64,000 nt of DNA from Nitratireductor sp. XY-223 (GCF_004959855.1 NZ_SPNT01000001.1:372001-436000); one strand, 5' to 3'. Numbered from the stretch's first letter, positions 8,530-18,474 are shown. Notes: generated by a model not told the origin, from the letters alone. Numbers and translations: made by a program.

Positions 8530-9669
8530 ATGTCGGAAGCCGACACCAAGGCGGCATCACCGCCAGAAGAGGCGAAGGACGAGCGCGTTCGTCAGATTTC
8601 GCCATTGCGCAAGGCGCTCGTACGTCCGGAACTGGGATCGATCTGCGGCGTCATCCTGGTCTTTGTCTTTTTCTTTCTGATCGCCCGCGATTCAGGAATG
8701 TTCTCACCGGAGGGCATCCAGAACTGGACCGTGGTTTCGGCGCAGTTCGCAATTATCGCCGTCGGTGCCTGTCTGTTGATGATCGCCGGAGAATTCGATT
8801 TGTCCGTGGGTTCGATGATCGGTTTCTCGGGAATCATCATCGCCATGATGTCGGTGACCTACGAGCAGCCGATGTGGCTATCGATCATCGTCGCCTTCGC
8901 CATCGCGATGGGGATCGGCTGGCTCAACGGGTTCCTGGTCATTCGGACCGGCCTGCCATCGTTCATCGTGACGCTGGCGTTCCTTTATATCCTGCGCGGG
9001 CTGACCATCTTCCTGGCGCGCGTTACCACCAACAAGACGATCATCGGCGGCGTGCGCGATGCGGCCGAGGGCGACTGGCTCGCCGCGATCTTCGGCGGCA
9101 AGATCCTGACCGGGTTCTTTCAATGGCTGGCCGACAACGGCCTCATCGACAAGTTCGTCGCCGGCAACCGGGCGGGCGAACCCGTGGTCGACGGCGTGCC
9201 GATGCTGGTCGTCTGGGCGATCGGACTCATCATATTCGGCCACATCCTCCTGACGCGCACGCGTTTCGGCAACTGGATCTTCGCCTCCGGCGGCGACGCC
9301 CAGGCGGCCCGTTATTCGGGTGTTCCGGTCAACCGCGTGAAGATCCTGATGTTCATGTTCACCGCCTTCTGCGCCACAGTATTCGCGACCTGTCAGGTGA
9401 TGGAGTTCGGCTCGGCGGCGGCCGACCGCGGTGTCCTGAAGGAGTTCGAGGCGATCATTTCCGTGGTCATCGGCGGGGCGCTGCTGACCGGCGGCTACGG
9501 CTCGGTGATCGGCGCCGCGCTCGGCGCGCTGATCTTCGGCGTCGTGCAGCAGGGGTTGTTCTTCGCAGGTGTCGAGAGTTCGCTGTTCCGCGTGTTCCTC
9601 GGCGTCATCCTGCTGCTCGCGGTGATTTTGAACACCTATATCCGCCGCAGCATCACGGGGGAGCGCTGA
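8530..9669 (+). CDS. inositol-type ABC transporter permease
   Basis: A 379-residue inner-membrane permease of the RbsC/CUT2 family (BPD_transp_2) with about eight to ten hydrophobic segments. The motif GEFDLSVGSMIGFSG is typical of RbsC-type permeases, as is the C-terminal EFEAIISVVIGGALLTGGYG stretch. The start at 8530 (MSEADTKAA) has GGAGG six bases upstream. A soluble insertion of about 60 residues (GGVRDAAEGDWLAAIFGG through RAGEPVVDG) interrupts the middle, as in FrcC-like permeases. It sits between the binding protein and ATPase genes, one base apart from the latter. Confidence 0.9.
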   Translation: MSEADTKAASPPEEAKDERVRQISPLRKALVRPELGSICGVILVFVFFFLIARDSGMFSPEGIQNWTVVSAQFAIIAVGACLLMIAGEFDLSVGSMIGFSGIIIAMMSVTYEQPMWLSIIVAFAIAMGIGWLNGFLVIRTGLPSFIVTLAFLYILRGLTIFLARVTTNKTIIGGVRDAAEGDWLAAIFGGKILTGFFQWLADNGLIDKFVAGNRAGEPVVDGVPMLVVWAIGLIIFGHILLTRTRFGNWIFASGGDAQAARYSGVPVNRVKILMFMFTAFCATVFATCQVMEFGSAAADRGVLKEFEAIISVVIGGALLTGGYGSVIGAALGALIFGVVQQGLFFAGVESSLFRVFLGVILLLAVILNTYIRRSITGER

Positions 9670-9670
9670 T

Positions 9671-10450
9671 ATGACCACGCCACTCATTGAGCTCAAGAAC
9701 ATCGAGAAGCATTTCGGTTCGGTGATCGCGCTGAACGGTGTGTCGGTCAGTGTGTATCCCGGAGAATGCCACTGCCTTCTCGGCGACAACGGCGCAGGCA
9801 AGTCGACCTTCATCAAGACGATGGCCGGCGTGCACCAGCCGACGAAGGGCGAGATCTTCATGGACGGACAGCAGGTCGTTTTCCATACGGCACGCGACGC
9901 CATCGAGGCCGGGATCGCCACCGTCTACCAGGATCTCGCCATGATCCCGCTGATGTCGGTGACGCGCAACTTCTGGATGGGGCGCGAGCCGCTACGACGC
10001 CTGGGACCGTTGAAATTCATCGATTTCGACAAGGCCAACCGGGTGACGATGGAAGAGATGGATCGCATGGGCATTCACCTGCGCGAGCCGGACCAGGCCG
10101 TCGGCACATTGTCCGGCGGTGAGCGGCAGACCGTGGCGATCGCCCGGTCAGTCTATTTCGGCGCCAAGATCCTGATCCTCGACGAGCCGACCTCCGCGCT
10201 CGGCGTGCGGCAGACGTCCAACGTGCTGGCGACGATCGACAAGGTCCGCAAGAAAGGGATCGGCGTCGTGTTCATCTCCCACAATGTCCGCCATGCGCTC
10301 GCCGTCGGCGACCGGTTCACGGTGCTTAACCGCGGTCAGACGCTCGGGACGGCCAAGCGCGGCGAAATCGAGGCCGAGGAGCTGCAGGACATGATGGCCG
10401 GCGGCAAGGAACTAGCGCAGCTCGAGGGCTCCCTCGGCGGCACGGTCTAG
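9671..10450 (+). CDS. inositol-type ABC transporter ATP-binding protein (single domain)
   Basis: A 259-residue ABC ATPase with Walker A GDNGAGKST (about residue 40), signature LSGGERQ, Walker B ILILDEPTSALG and switch HN in ISHNVRHAL. RbsA/XylG-type ATPases usually carry two tandem domains (about 500 residues); this has one and would have to work as a homodimer, like the FrcA type of rhizobia. It follows the permease by one base and completes the transporter. Confidence 0.92.
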   Translation: MTTPLIELKNIEKHFGSVIALNGVSVSVYPGECHCLLGDNGAGKSTFIKTMAGVHQPTKGEIFMDGQQVVFHTARDAIEAGIATVYQDLAMIPLMSVTRNFWMGREPLRRLGPLKFIDFDKANRVTMEEMDRMGIHLREPDQAVGTLSGGERQTVAIARSVYFGAKILILDEPTSALGVRQTSNVLATIDKVRKKGIGVVFISHNVRHALAVGDRFTVLNRGQTLGTAKRGEIEAEELQDMMAGGKELAQLEGSLGGTV

Positions 10451-10456
10451 CATCAT

Positions 10457-10482
10457 CGCCGGCCGGCTTTGCCCGGCCGGCG
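10457..10482. terminator. strong GC hairpin between transporter and iolG
   Basis: CGCCGGCCGG (10457-10466) pairs perfectly with CCGGCCGGCG (10473-10482) around the loop CTTTGC, seven bases after the ATPase stop. What follows (TTATTCCTATT) is only moderately T-rich, so it may be a leaky terminator or stabilising hairpin within the operon. Confidence 0.5.
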
Positions 10483-10560
10483 TTATTCCTATTGAACGGT
10501 GCGCCGGCGGACTGTAATCCGTATTCGACACACCAACCTTCGACAACAGGATTCAAAGAG

Positions 10561-11553
10561 ATGAGTGTTCGTTTTGCGTTGCTCGGGGCAGGCCGCATCG
10601 GCAAGGTGCATGCCCGGGCCGTGACCGGAAACAGCGACGCCCGGCTGGTCGCGGTCATGGACGCCATTCCGGAAGCCGCGCAAAGCCTTGCGGCCGATTT
10701 CGAGTGCGAGGTCCGCTCGCTCGAGGACATCGAGGCCGCCGCCGACATAGACGCTGTCGTCATCTGCACGCCGACCGACACGCATGCGGATCTCATCGAG
10801 CGCTTCGCCCGCGCGGGAAAGGCGATCTTCTGCGAAAAGCCCATTGACCTGAGCGTGACACGGGTGCGCGAATGCCTTGCCACCGTCGAACAGACCGGCG
10901 CCAAGCTGATGGTCGGCTTCAATCGCCGTTTCGATCCCTCGTTCCAGGCGGTGCGGGCGGCAATCGACGCGGGCCAGATCGGCGATGTGGAACTTGTCGA
11001 GTTGACATCGCGCGACCCAGGCCCTCCGCCGGCGGAATACATCGCCAAGTCCGGCGGAATCTTCCGCGACATGACGATCCATGATTTCGACATGGCGCGG
11101 TTCCTGCTCGGCGAGGAAGTATCGCGCGTGTGTGCCGTGGCTTCCGTGCTGGTGGACAAGGCGATCGGTGATCTCGGTGACTACGATACCGCCAGCGTCA
11201 TCCTCGAAACCGCGAGCGGGCGGCAATGCGTGATCACCAACTCGCGCCGCGCGACCTATGGTTATGACCAGCGCATAGAGGTGCACGGCTCGAAGGGCAT
11301 GGTCGCGGCCGAGAACCAGCGGCCGGTGATGATCGAGATCGCGACGGAGCAGGGACACCAGCGTCCGCCTTTGCACGATTTCTTCATGACCCGCTATATC
11401 GACGCCTATGCCGCCGAGATCACGGCCTTCATCGCCGCCTTGCGCGACGGCGCGGAAATCTCGCCGACGGGCGAAGACGGTCTGAAATCCCTGATTCTGG
11501 CGGAAGCGGCCCTGAAATCCGTTGCCGAGAACCGTTTCGTCGATGTGGACTGA
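10561..11553 (+). CDS. iolG: inositol 2-dehydrogenase IolG
   Basis: A 330-residue Gfo/Idh/MocA dehydrogenase that oxidises myo-inositol to 2-keto-myo-inositol with NAD. Features are LLGAGRIGKVHARAV (NAD-binding), AIFCEKPIDLS (the EKP motif; K is catalytic), and GGIFRDMTIHDFDMARFLL, which carries the D-x3-H pair typical of bacterial IolG. The start at 10561 is set by alignment with the family N terminus; the open frame upstream to 10492 overlaps the hairpin region. It follows the inositol transporter and feeds iolE. Confidence 0.93.
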   Translation: MSVRFALLGAGRIGKVHARAVTGNSDARLVAVMDAIPEAAQSLAADFECEVRSLEDIEAAADIDAVVICTPTDTHADLIERFARAGKAIFCEKPIDLSVTRVRECLATVEQTGAKLMVGFNRRFDPSFQAVRAAIDAGQIGDVELVELTSRDPGPPPAEYIAKSGGIFRDMTIHDFDMARFLLGEEVSRVCAVASVLVDKAIGDLGDYDTASVILETASGRQCVITNSRRATYGYDQRIEVHGSKGMVAAENQRPVMIEIATEQGHQRPPLHDFFMTRYIDAYAAEITAFIAALRDGAEISPTGEDGLKSLILAEAALKSVAENRFVDVD

Positions 11554-11637
11554 CTGAGGGGCCGAGCAAGCCCCTTGCGCCCGGCGGCAATTTGGGTGTT
11601 TCATTCCGAAAGCGCCCGTCCAAGCCGTGAGATCGAC

Positions 11638-12375
11638 ATGATTGTGTCCGGTGGCAAATCCGTTTACGGCGCCTCGATCGGAATATTGATGCTCGAGGCA
11701 AGGTTTCCGCGCATTCCCGGTGATATGGGCCATGCCGCAACCTGGCCGTTTCCAGTGCGCTACAAGGTCGTGCGCGGCGCATCGCCGGACCGCGTGGTGC
11801 TGCACAATGCGGAAGGGCTTCTCGAGCCGTTCATCGAGGCCGCACAGGTGCTGGTGGCCGACGGCTGCGACGGCATCACGACCAATTGCGGGTTCCTGTC
11901 GCTGTTCCAGGAGGAACTGGCGGGGTCCGTGGGCGTGCCGGTTGCCGCCTCCTCGCTCATGCAGGCGCCGCTTATCGAGGCCATGCTGCCGCCGGGCAGG
12001 CGGGTTGGCATCATCACGATTTCCGCCGGTACGCTGAGCGAAGCGCATCTGCGCAGCGCCGGCGTCGATACCGACACGCCGATCGTCGGAACCGACGGTG
12101 GCGAGGAGTTCAGCCGGGTGATCCTCGGCAATGAGGCGGAGCTCGATGTCGAGGCTGCCCGGCGCGATCTCGTCAATGCCGGCCGGGAGCTCATGCTCGA
12201 CCATCCGGAGGTCGGTGCGGTCCTGCTAGAATGCACGAACATGATGCCCTATGCCGCTGATATTGCGAAGGAAATCGGCCGTCCGGTATTCACCATGGAG
12301 AGCTTCGTCTCCTGGTTCCAGGGCGCGCTTGCGCCCCGCCGCTACCCGCTGGATCAGGCCCCCGGGGGCGTTTGA
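11638..12375 (+). CDS. aspartate/glutamate racemase-family protein
   Basis: A 245-residue member of the Asp/Glu/hydantoin racemase superfamily. Two cysteines in family positions, TTNCGFL (about residue 82) and LLECTNM (about residue 200), could be the acid/base pair of a cofactor-independent racemase. The ATG at 11638 (MIVSGGKSVYG) is preferred; an in-frame start at 11575 adds 21 unlike residues. It follows iolG by 84 bp with a small hairpin between (11557-11575), so co-transcription is possible but not certain. Substrate unknown; similar proteins include hydantoin and maleate-handling enzymes. No racemisation step is part of the known inositol pathway. Confidence 0.72.
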   Translation: MIVSGGKSVYGASIGILMLEARFPRIPGDMGHAATWPFPVRYKVVRGASPDRVVLHNAEGLLEPFIEAAQVLVADGCDGITTNCGFLSLFQEELAGSVGVPVAASSLMQAPLIEAMLPPGRRVGIITISAGTLSEAHLRSAGVDTDTPIVGTDGGEEFSRVILGNEAELDVEAARRDLVNAGRELMLDHPEVGAVLLECTNMMPYAADIAKEIGRPVFTMESFVSWFQGALAPRRYPLDQAPGGV

Positions 12376-12385
12376 ATCCGAGCCT

Positions 12386-12598
12386 TCACTCCGTCGAGCT
12401 TGAGAATTCGAGAATATCGCCGGGCTGGCAGTCGAGAACTGCGCAGATCTTCGCGAGTGTCTCGAAGCGTATGCCCTTGACCTTTCCGGTCTTGATCAGC
12501 GAGACGTTCTGCTCGCTGATGGAAATGGCCGCGGCGAGGTCCTTCAGCTTCATTTTCCGGCGGGCGAGCATGACGTCCAGGTTGACGATGATTTTCAT
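12386..12598 (-). CDS. small XRE-family regulator
   Basis: A 70-residue helix-turn-helix protein of the Cro/XRE (YozG-like) type: VNLDVMLARRKMKLKDLAAA, then ISEQNVSLIKTGKVKGIRFE as the second and recognition helices, then LAKICAVLDCQPGDILEF. It starts 7 bp after the stop of the DUF2975 membrane protein on the same strand. This pairing is common in bacteria; the regulator probably controls its own operon. Palindromes upstream of the pair at 13201 and 13223 are candidate binding sites. Confidence 0.88.
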   Translation of the reverse strand: MKIIVNLDVMLARRKMKLKDLAAAISISEQNVSLIKTGKVKGIRFETLAKICAVLDCQPGDILEFSSSTE

Positions 12599-12605
12599 GG
12601 CGCGC

Positions 12606-13193
12606 TCAGATGAACGCCGCGTTCTCGTCGTCGATCGCCTTGCCGGCGACGAAGACCTGGGCGACGAAAACGAAAAGCAGGGCGGTGAAGAGTTTGGCGA
12701 GATCGAGCGATCCGAAACTGATGCTCAGCTGGTTCTGCACGCCGGGCGTGCCGACCGACATGATGACGCTGAGCGCCGACTGCTGGACGATGTCGACGAA
12801 GACCATGGCAAGACTGACCCAGGCGAACCGGCGAAAGCCGTCGATCGAAGACGCAGAGAACCAGCGTCCTTCGGCGCTCTCGACGAATGTGCGCCGAAGA
12901 CCCGAAAGGCCGTAGACAAGGATGAGCGCACCGACCATCTCGACGGACAGCGCCAGGAGTTTCGCCCACGGGCTGGTCGTCGCCAGATCGACGGGGACGG
13001 CGGTACCGCTGAAATGCTCCATTGCCAGCCATTGCGGCAGCGTGCCGACCAGTGCGGCTGCCCAAACCAGGGCAGTCAATAGCGGCAGCAGGACCATGGC
13101 TATGGTCGTTGCGACGGCGAGTATCCGGGCCAAGGCATAAATGCGCCTCGCGGGCGGGTTGCCCGTTGTGTTGCGGTCTGATGACGGTGACAT
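12606..13193 (-). CDS. DUF2975-family membrane protein
   Basis: A 195-residue protein with four hydrophobic segments (about residues 20-50, 75-100, 120-145 and 165-185), matching the DUF2975 pattern. It is paired with the XRE regulator immediately downstream, the usual partner. The function of DUF2975 proteins is not known; a role in signalling or envelope state is speculation. It is unrelated in content to the inositol genes before it and the amino-sugar genes after it. Confidence 0.8.
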   Translation of the reverse strand: MSPSSDRNTTGNPPARRIYALARILAVATTIAMVLLPLLTALVWAAALVGTLPQWLAMEHFSGTAVPVDLATTSPWAKLLALSVEMVGALILVYGLSGLRRTFVESAEGRWFSASSIDGFRRFAWVSLAMVFVDIVQQSALSVIMSVGTPGVQNQLSISFGSLDLAKLFTALLFVFVAQVFVAGKAIDDENAAFI

Positions 13194-13200
13194 TTCTGTT

Positions 13201-13239
13201 TTCCATGTTTTTGAATGGAAAATTCATGTAAAACATGAA
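13201..13239. promoter_or_regulatory. two inverted repeats upstream of the DUF2975/XRE operon
   Basis: TTCCAT (13201-13206) and ATGGAA (13215-13220) form one inverted repeat; TTCATGT-AAA-ACATGAA (13223-13239) is a second and perfect one. They lie 8-46 bases upstream of the DUF2975 start in an AT-rich patch, where an autoregulating XRE protein would be expected to bind. Confidence 0.5.
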
Positions 13240-13266
13240 ATATTCAATGTCAATCGTGTTCGGCTT

Positions 13267-14271
<1,005 letters not shown>

Positions 14272-14291
14272 GTTCCGTCCCTGCCTTTTGC

Positions 14292-15356
14292 CTACGGTGC
14301 CAGACGCACTGGTTTTCCGGTGCGTACGCTTTCATCTGCCGCAAGGCAGACGCTGAGGGACTGGACGGCATCCTCCATGTGGCGGGACAGGTCGATATCC
14401 TCGCGGATCGCCTTGAGGAAGTAGGCCTGTTCCCGGTTGCACAGTTCCTGGTGGTCCGGCTCGCCCTGCATCGAAACGAGTTCATCGGGAAATGTGAACT
14501 CGCCGTCGGTTCCGGTATCGGCGCGGTGGATGCGGATGCGCTGCGTCTGCGTGTGGGTGTCGATATCGTCGGATTTGGCGTTCTCGTCCATGACGATCGA
14601 CACGCAGCCGTTTGGAGAGATTACGTCTTTCACGAAAAAGGCGGTTTCCGACATCATCGGCCCCCATCCGGCCTCGTACCAGCCGACGGAACCGTCCTCG
14701 AACAGAACCTGCAGGTGGCCGTAATTGTACATCCAGTCGTCGATCTCCTCGGAGAGCCGCAAGCCCATGCCGCGCACCTCGACGGGTTTCGCGTCGACGA
14801 TCTGGCACATCACATCGACGTAGTGGACGCCGCAGTCGACGATCGGCGAGGTGGACTGCATCAGCTGCCTGTGCGTCTGCCAGGTGGCGCCGCTGGATTG
14901 CTGGTTAAGGTTCATCCGGAAGACGTAGGGACCGCCGAGATTGCGCGACTCCGCGATGAGCCGCACCCAGGACGGGTGGTGGCGCAGGATATAGCCGATG
15001 ACCAGTTTGCGGCCATTGGCGATCGCGCAATCCACCACCTTGCGGGCATCCTGGACCGTCGTCGCCAGCGGCTTCTCGACAAACACGTGGCAGCCGGCCT
15101 CCAGCGCCTGGACCGCGAAGGGCGCATGGCTGTCCGAATAGGTGTTAATCGAAACCGCATCCGGGCGCAGTTCGCCGAGGGCCTCCTCGAAGGAAGGGTG
15201 AATGCGATAGCCCGCGAGCGCTTCCGGCAGTTCCACGATCGAGCGGTTGACGAGACCGGCGATATCGAAGCCGGGATTGCCGTGATAGGCGAGGGCATGG
15301 CTGCGCCCCATATTGCCGAGACCGGCGACCATGACTCGCAAGGGGTTCTCGGTCAT
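14292..15356 (-). CDS. Gfo/Idh/MocA-family oxidoreductase in the amino-sugar operon
   Basis: A 354-residue NAD(P)-binding oxidoreductase: VMVAGLGNMGRSHALAYH at the N terminus and VFVEKPLATT at about residue 95. The start overlaps the permease stop by 4 bases, so it is translated with the transporter. Its place among amino-sugar genes suggests it oxidises an amino sugar or a glycoside taken up by this system, but the substrate cannot be read from the sequence. Confidence 0.8.
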   Translation of the reverse strand: MTENPLRVMVAGLGNMGRSHALAYHGNPGFDIAGLVNRSIVELPEALAGYRIHPSFEEALGELRPDAVSINTYSDSHAPFAVQALEAGCHVFVEKPLATTVQDARKVVDCAIANGRKLVIGYILRHHPSWVRLIAESRNLGGPYVFRMNLNQQSSGATWQTHRQLMQSTSPIVDCGVHYVDVMCQIVDAKPVEVRGMGLRLSEEIDDWMYNYGHLQVLFEDGSVGWYEAGWGPMMSETAFFVKDVISPNGCVSIVMDENAKSDDIDTHTQTQRIRIHRADTGTDGEFTFPDELVSMQGEPDHQELCNREQAYFLKAIREDIDLSRHMEDAVQSLSVCLAADESVRTGKPVRLAP

Positions 15357-16192
15357 TTGACTGCTCCTGCTGTGATGCCGCGGATGAGCTGGCGCGAGAA
15401 GATGACATAGAGGACAAGGACCGGCAGGATTGCCAGGGACAGCGCGGAGAGAACGGCGTTCCAGTTGGTGACGAACTGGCCGATGAAGACCTGGGCGCCC
15501 AGGGTGATCGTCTTGGTTTCCTCGGCCGGCGCCAGGATCAGCGGGAACCAGAGATCGTTCCAGATCGGGATCATCGTGAAGACCGCGACAGTCGCCATCG
15601 CGGGCCGCACCAGCGGCAGCACCAGGCGCAGGAAGATGCGGTATTCCGAAAGCCCGTCGATGCGCCCGGCATCCTTGAGGTCGGCCGAGAGCTGGCGCAT
15701 GAACTCCGACAGGATAAAGATGGCCAGCGGCAGGCCCTGCGCGGTGTAGACCAGGATCAGCGCGGTCAGCGTGTTGACCAGGCCGCTTGCCACCATCAGT
15801 TTCAGGATTGCCACGGTGCCGAGGCGGATCGGGATCATGATGCCGAGCGCCAGGTACAGTCCCATCAGGGTATTGCCGCGGAAACGGTATTCGGAAAGCG
15901 CGAAGGCAGCCATGGCGCCGAACAGCAGCACGAAGAACAGCGAGACCACCGTCACGATGAGGCTGTTCTGGAAATAGAGGAAGAAATCGCCCTGGGCGAG
16001 GACGGTCTCATAGCCGATCAGGCTGAAGCTGTCCCGGTCCGGCAGAGAAAGCGGCGAGCGGAAGATCGCCTTGCGCGACTTGAACGAGTTAATGATGATC
16101 ACGACCACCGGAAACAGGGCGATGACGGTGTAGGCCGCCAGGATGGCGTGCGCTGCGAACGACCGGGTGAGGGAATGGGTTGCCTTCGCCAT
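15353..16192 (-). CDS. sugar ABC transporter permease (MalG type)
   Basis: A 279-residue inner-membrane protein with six hydrophobic segments and the EAA-like loop ADLKDAGRIDGLSEYRIFLRL (split: ADLKDAGRIDG at about residue 180), where the ATPase docks. The start at 16192 (MAKATHSL) is chosen over the longer frame, whose first 23 residues overlap the upstream permease. It pairs with the MalF-type permease. The pair is of CUT1 type, fitting the family 1 binding protein of this operon. Confidence 0.88.
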   Translation of the reverse strand: MAKATHSLTRSFAAHAILAAYTVIALFPVVVIIINSFKSRKAIFRSPLSLPDRDSFSLIGYETVLAQGDFFLYFQNSLIVTVVSLFFVLLFGAMAAFALSEYRFRGNTLMGLYLALGIMIPIRLGTVAILKLMVASGLVNTLTALILVYTAQGLPLAIFILSEFMRQLSADLKDAGRIDGLSEYRIFLRLVLPLVRPAMATVAVFTMIPIWNDLWFPLILAPAEETKTITLGAQVFIGQFVTNWNAVLSALSLAILPVLVLYVIFSRQLIRGITAGAVK

Positions 16193-16199
16193 GGCTGCC

Positions 16200-17129
16200 T
16201 CAGAACTGGTAGCGGCGCAGCCGCGTCTGGATGCCGAACAGATACAGCGACACGCCGGCAAGGATGATGAGGAACATGACGGAGGCGATGGTCGAACCCA
16301 TGTTCGGGTCGCCGATCTGCAGCTGGAAACCGAAGAAGGTCCGGTAGAGGAAAGTGCCGAGTATGTCCGTTGCGTAGTTGGGGCCGGCGAGCGCGCCCTG
16401 GGCCGTGTAGATCAGATCGAAGGCGTTGAAATTGCCGACGAAGGTCAGGATCGAAATGATGCCGATCGACGGCAGCACCAGGGGCAGCTTGATCTTCCAG
16501 AACTGGCTCATGCCGGTCACGCCGTCGCATTCGGCGGCCTCGAGGACCTCGTCCGGAATGGAAAGGAGCGCCGCATAGATCAGCATCATCGGTATGCCGA
16601 TGAACTGCCACACGGAAATCAGGCTCAATGTCGTCAGCGCATATTCAGGCTTGCCGAGCCAGGGTGCGAAAAGGCTCTTGAGGCCGATCGCGTCGAGCAT
16701 GTCTGGCGTGATGCCCCACAGCGGGCTCAGGATCAGCTTCCAGACAAAACCGACGATAACGAAGGACAGGATCGTCGGAACGAAGATGGCGGTGCGGTAG
16801 AAGACCGAAAAGCGCAGCTTCGGGCTCGACAGGAGCGCCGCGAACAGGACGCCGAGCGGGTTCTGCACCAGCATGTGGATGATGAAGAACCAGGTGTTGT
16901 TGAACAGCGCGTTCCAGAAGGATTCAGACCACCGCGGATCGCCGAACAGGATGCGGAAATTATCGAAGCCGACAAAGACCTGCTGCTGCTCGACCTCGCG
17001 GAAGAGCGACAGTTGCAGCGTTCCGAAGAGCGGCAGGATCATGATCGCCGTGTAGACGAGTACCGCAGGCGCCAGAAAAACCGCGATGTGCCATCGCACC
17101 GGCCTTTTCTTTTCTTCGGAAGCGCTCAT
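16200..17129 (-). CDS. sugar ABC transporter permease (MalF type)
   Basis: A 309-residue permease with six hydrophobic stretches and the docking loop EVLEAAECDGVTGMSQFWKI at about residue 205. It starts at 17129 (MSASEEKKR), 60 bp after the binding-protein stop across a strong hairpin. It forms the membrane channel with the gene at 15353, and the likely substrate is an amino sugar or its oligomer, from the surrounding MurQ and Nag genes. Confidence 0.88.
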   Translation of the reverse strand: MSASEEKKRPVRWHIAVFLAPAVLVYTAIMILPLFGTLQLSLFREVEQQQVFVGFDNFRILFGDPRWSESFWNALFNNTWFFIIHMLVQNPLGVLFAALLSSPKLRFSVFYRTAIFVPTILSFVIVGFVWKLILSPLWGITPDMLDAIGLKSLFAPWLGKPEYALTTLSLISVWQFIGIPMMLIYAALLSIPDEVLEAAECDGVTGMSQFWKIKLPLVLPSIGIISILTFVGNFNAFDLIYTAQGALAGPNYATDILGTFLYRTFFGFQLQIGDPNMGSTIASVMFLIILAGVSLYLFGIQTRLRRYQF

Positions 17130-17155
17130 GGATGTCCCCGGGTGCCATGAAGAGC

Positions 17156-17180
17156 CCGGGCCGGCGATTTGCCGGCCCGG
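17156..17180. other. GC-rich hairpin between binding-protein and permease genes
   Basis: CCGGGCCGGC (17156-17165) pairs perfectly with GCCGGCCCGG (17171-17180) around a 5-base loop. It lies 9 bases after the binding-protein stop at 17190 (minus strand). There is no long T-run on the minus-strand side, so an mRNA 3'-end stabiliser is more likely than a full terminator. Confidence 0.6.
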
Positions 17181-17189
17181 ACGGTCGAT

Positions 17190-18449
17190 TTACTTGTGGT
17201 TGTCGTTCCAGCTCGAGAGGCCGTCCTGCAGACGCTTGGCTGCATCCTGCGGCGACTCCGTGCCACGGATGACATTAGCCGAGGCGTTCCAGGTCTCGTT
17301 CTCAAGGTTCGGCGTGCCGCGCGACAGGATCTGGTAGGTCGAGCGGATGGTCGAGTTGCACTTTCCGCGCCAGGAGACGAATTCCTGGGCCAGCGCATCG
17401 TCCATTTTCACATCGTGATCGGACAGCGAGAAGAAGCCGGGAAGTGCGTTCGCATAAAGTGTTGCGAATTCCTCCGAGCCGACCCAGTTCAGGAATGCCT
17501 TGGCGGCTTCCGGGTTGGCTGTCTTCGCGTTCATGCCGATTGCGATATCGGTGTGGTCGGAGATAAAGCAATCGTCGCCGGCATTGCGCACGGGCGGCGG
17601 AAAGGCACCCATCTGGAAATCGGCCAGATTGTTGAAACCGGAGATCTCCCAGGAACCCGCCGGATAAATCGCGGCGCGGCCGAGCGTGAACATGTTCTGG
17701 CTGTCGGGGTAGGTCTGGGCTTCGAAGCCGTCGCCGAGATAGTCCTTCCACTTGGCGAGGGTCTCGTAAGGCTGCACCCAGACATCGTCAGTCAGCTTCT
17801 GGTCGCCCTTGATCAGCGCAAGACGGCCTTCCTCGCCCTTCCAGTAATTGGGGCCGATATTCTGGTAGCCCATGGTCGCGGCTTCCCACTGGTCATTGGT
17901 GCCCATGGCCATGGGCACGTAGTTGCCGTCTTCCTTGATCTTGTCGAGCGCGGCGAAGAGTTCGCCCTCGGTCTGCGGCACGGAAAGCCCGAGTTCGTCG
18001 AAGGCGTCCTTGTTGTAGATGAAGCCGTGGATCACCGACGCCATCGGAACGCAGAACTGCGCCGAGCCGTCATCGGTCGACCAGCCGGACTTGGCAACGT
18101 CGGAGAAATTCTTCATGCCTTCGAGATCGGTGACCGGCGCCAGATGGCCTGCCTCGTAGAGTGCCAGCGAGGCATCGAATGGACGGCAGGTGATGAGATC
18201 GCCCGCTGAGCCTGCTTCCAGCTTGAAATTCAACGCCGCATTGTATTCGGTTGGTGCCGTTGGCGTGAACTTGACCTTGATACCGGGATGCTTGGCCTCG
18301 AATGCCGGAATCAGTTTTGACTGCCAGATTTCCAGGTCGTCATTGCGCCAGCTTTCGATAATCAACTCCGCATCCTGCCCATAGGCGAGGCCGACACTGC
18401 ACAGAAGCGTCGAAGCGAGAAGCAGCCCCTTGAGTGTTGTGCTCTTCAT
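17190..18449 (-). CDS. family 1 extracellular solute-binding protein, probable amino-sugar binding
   Basis: A 419-residue periplasmic protein. The signal peptide (MKSTTLKGLLLASTLLC...LAYG-QDAE) is followed by a type 1 sugar-binding fold (IIESWRNDDLEIWQ, then PAFEAKHPGIKVKF). The ATG at 18449 follows AGGGAGAGA. It lies 25 bp after murQ in the same direction and supplies the permeases downstream. Adjacent MurQ, N-acetylglucosamine kinase and NagA suggest N-acetylglucosamine, chito-oligosaccharide or a muropeptide sugar as the ligand; which of these cannot be told here. Confidence 0.85.
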   Translation of the reverse strand: MKSTTLKGLLLASTLLCSVGLAYGQDAELIIESWRNDDLEIWQSKLIPAFEAKHPGIKVKFTPTAPTEYNAALNFKLEAGSAGDLITCRPFDASLALYEAGHLAPVTDLEGMKNFSDVAKSGWSTDDGSAQFCVPMASVIHGFIYNKDAFDELGLSVPQTEGELFAALDKIKEDGNYVPMAMGTNDQWEAATMGYQNIGPNYWKGEEGRLALIKGDQKLTDDVWVQPYETLAKWKDYLGDGFEAQTYPDSQNMFTLGRAAIYPAGSWEISGFNNLADFQMGAFPPPVRNAGDDCFISDHTDIAIGMNAKTANPEAAKAFLNWVGSEEFATLYANALPGFFSLSDHDVKMDDALAQEFVSWRGKCNSTIRSTYQILSRGTPNLENETWNASANVIRGTESPQDAAKRLQDGLSSWNDNHK

Positions 18450-18474
18450 AGTTCTCTCCCTGATGTTGCGCCGC

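Noticed and set aside
12595-13236. Alternative minus-strand frame (213 codons) overlapping the DUF2975 gene
   Set aside because: The overlapping frame 12606-13193 has the hydrophobic segments of DUF2975 and the better start; this one is Arg-rich and shadow-like.
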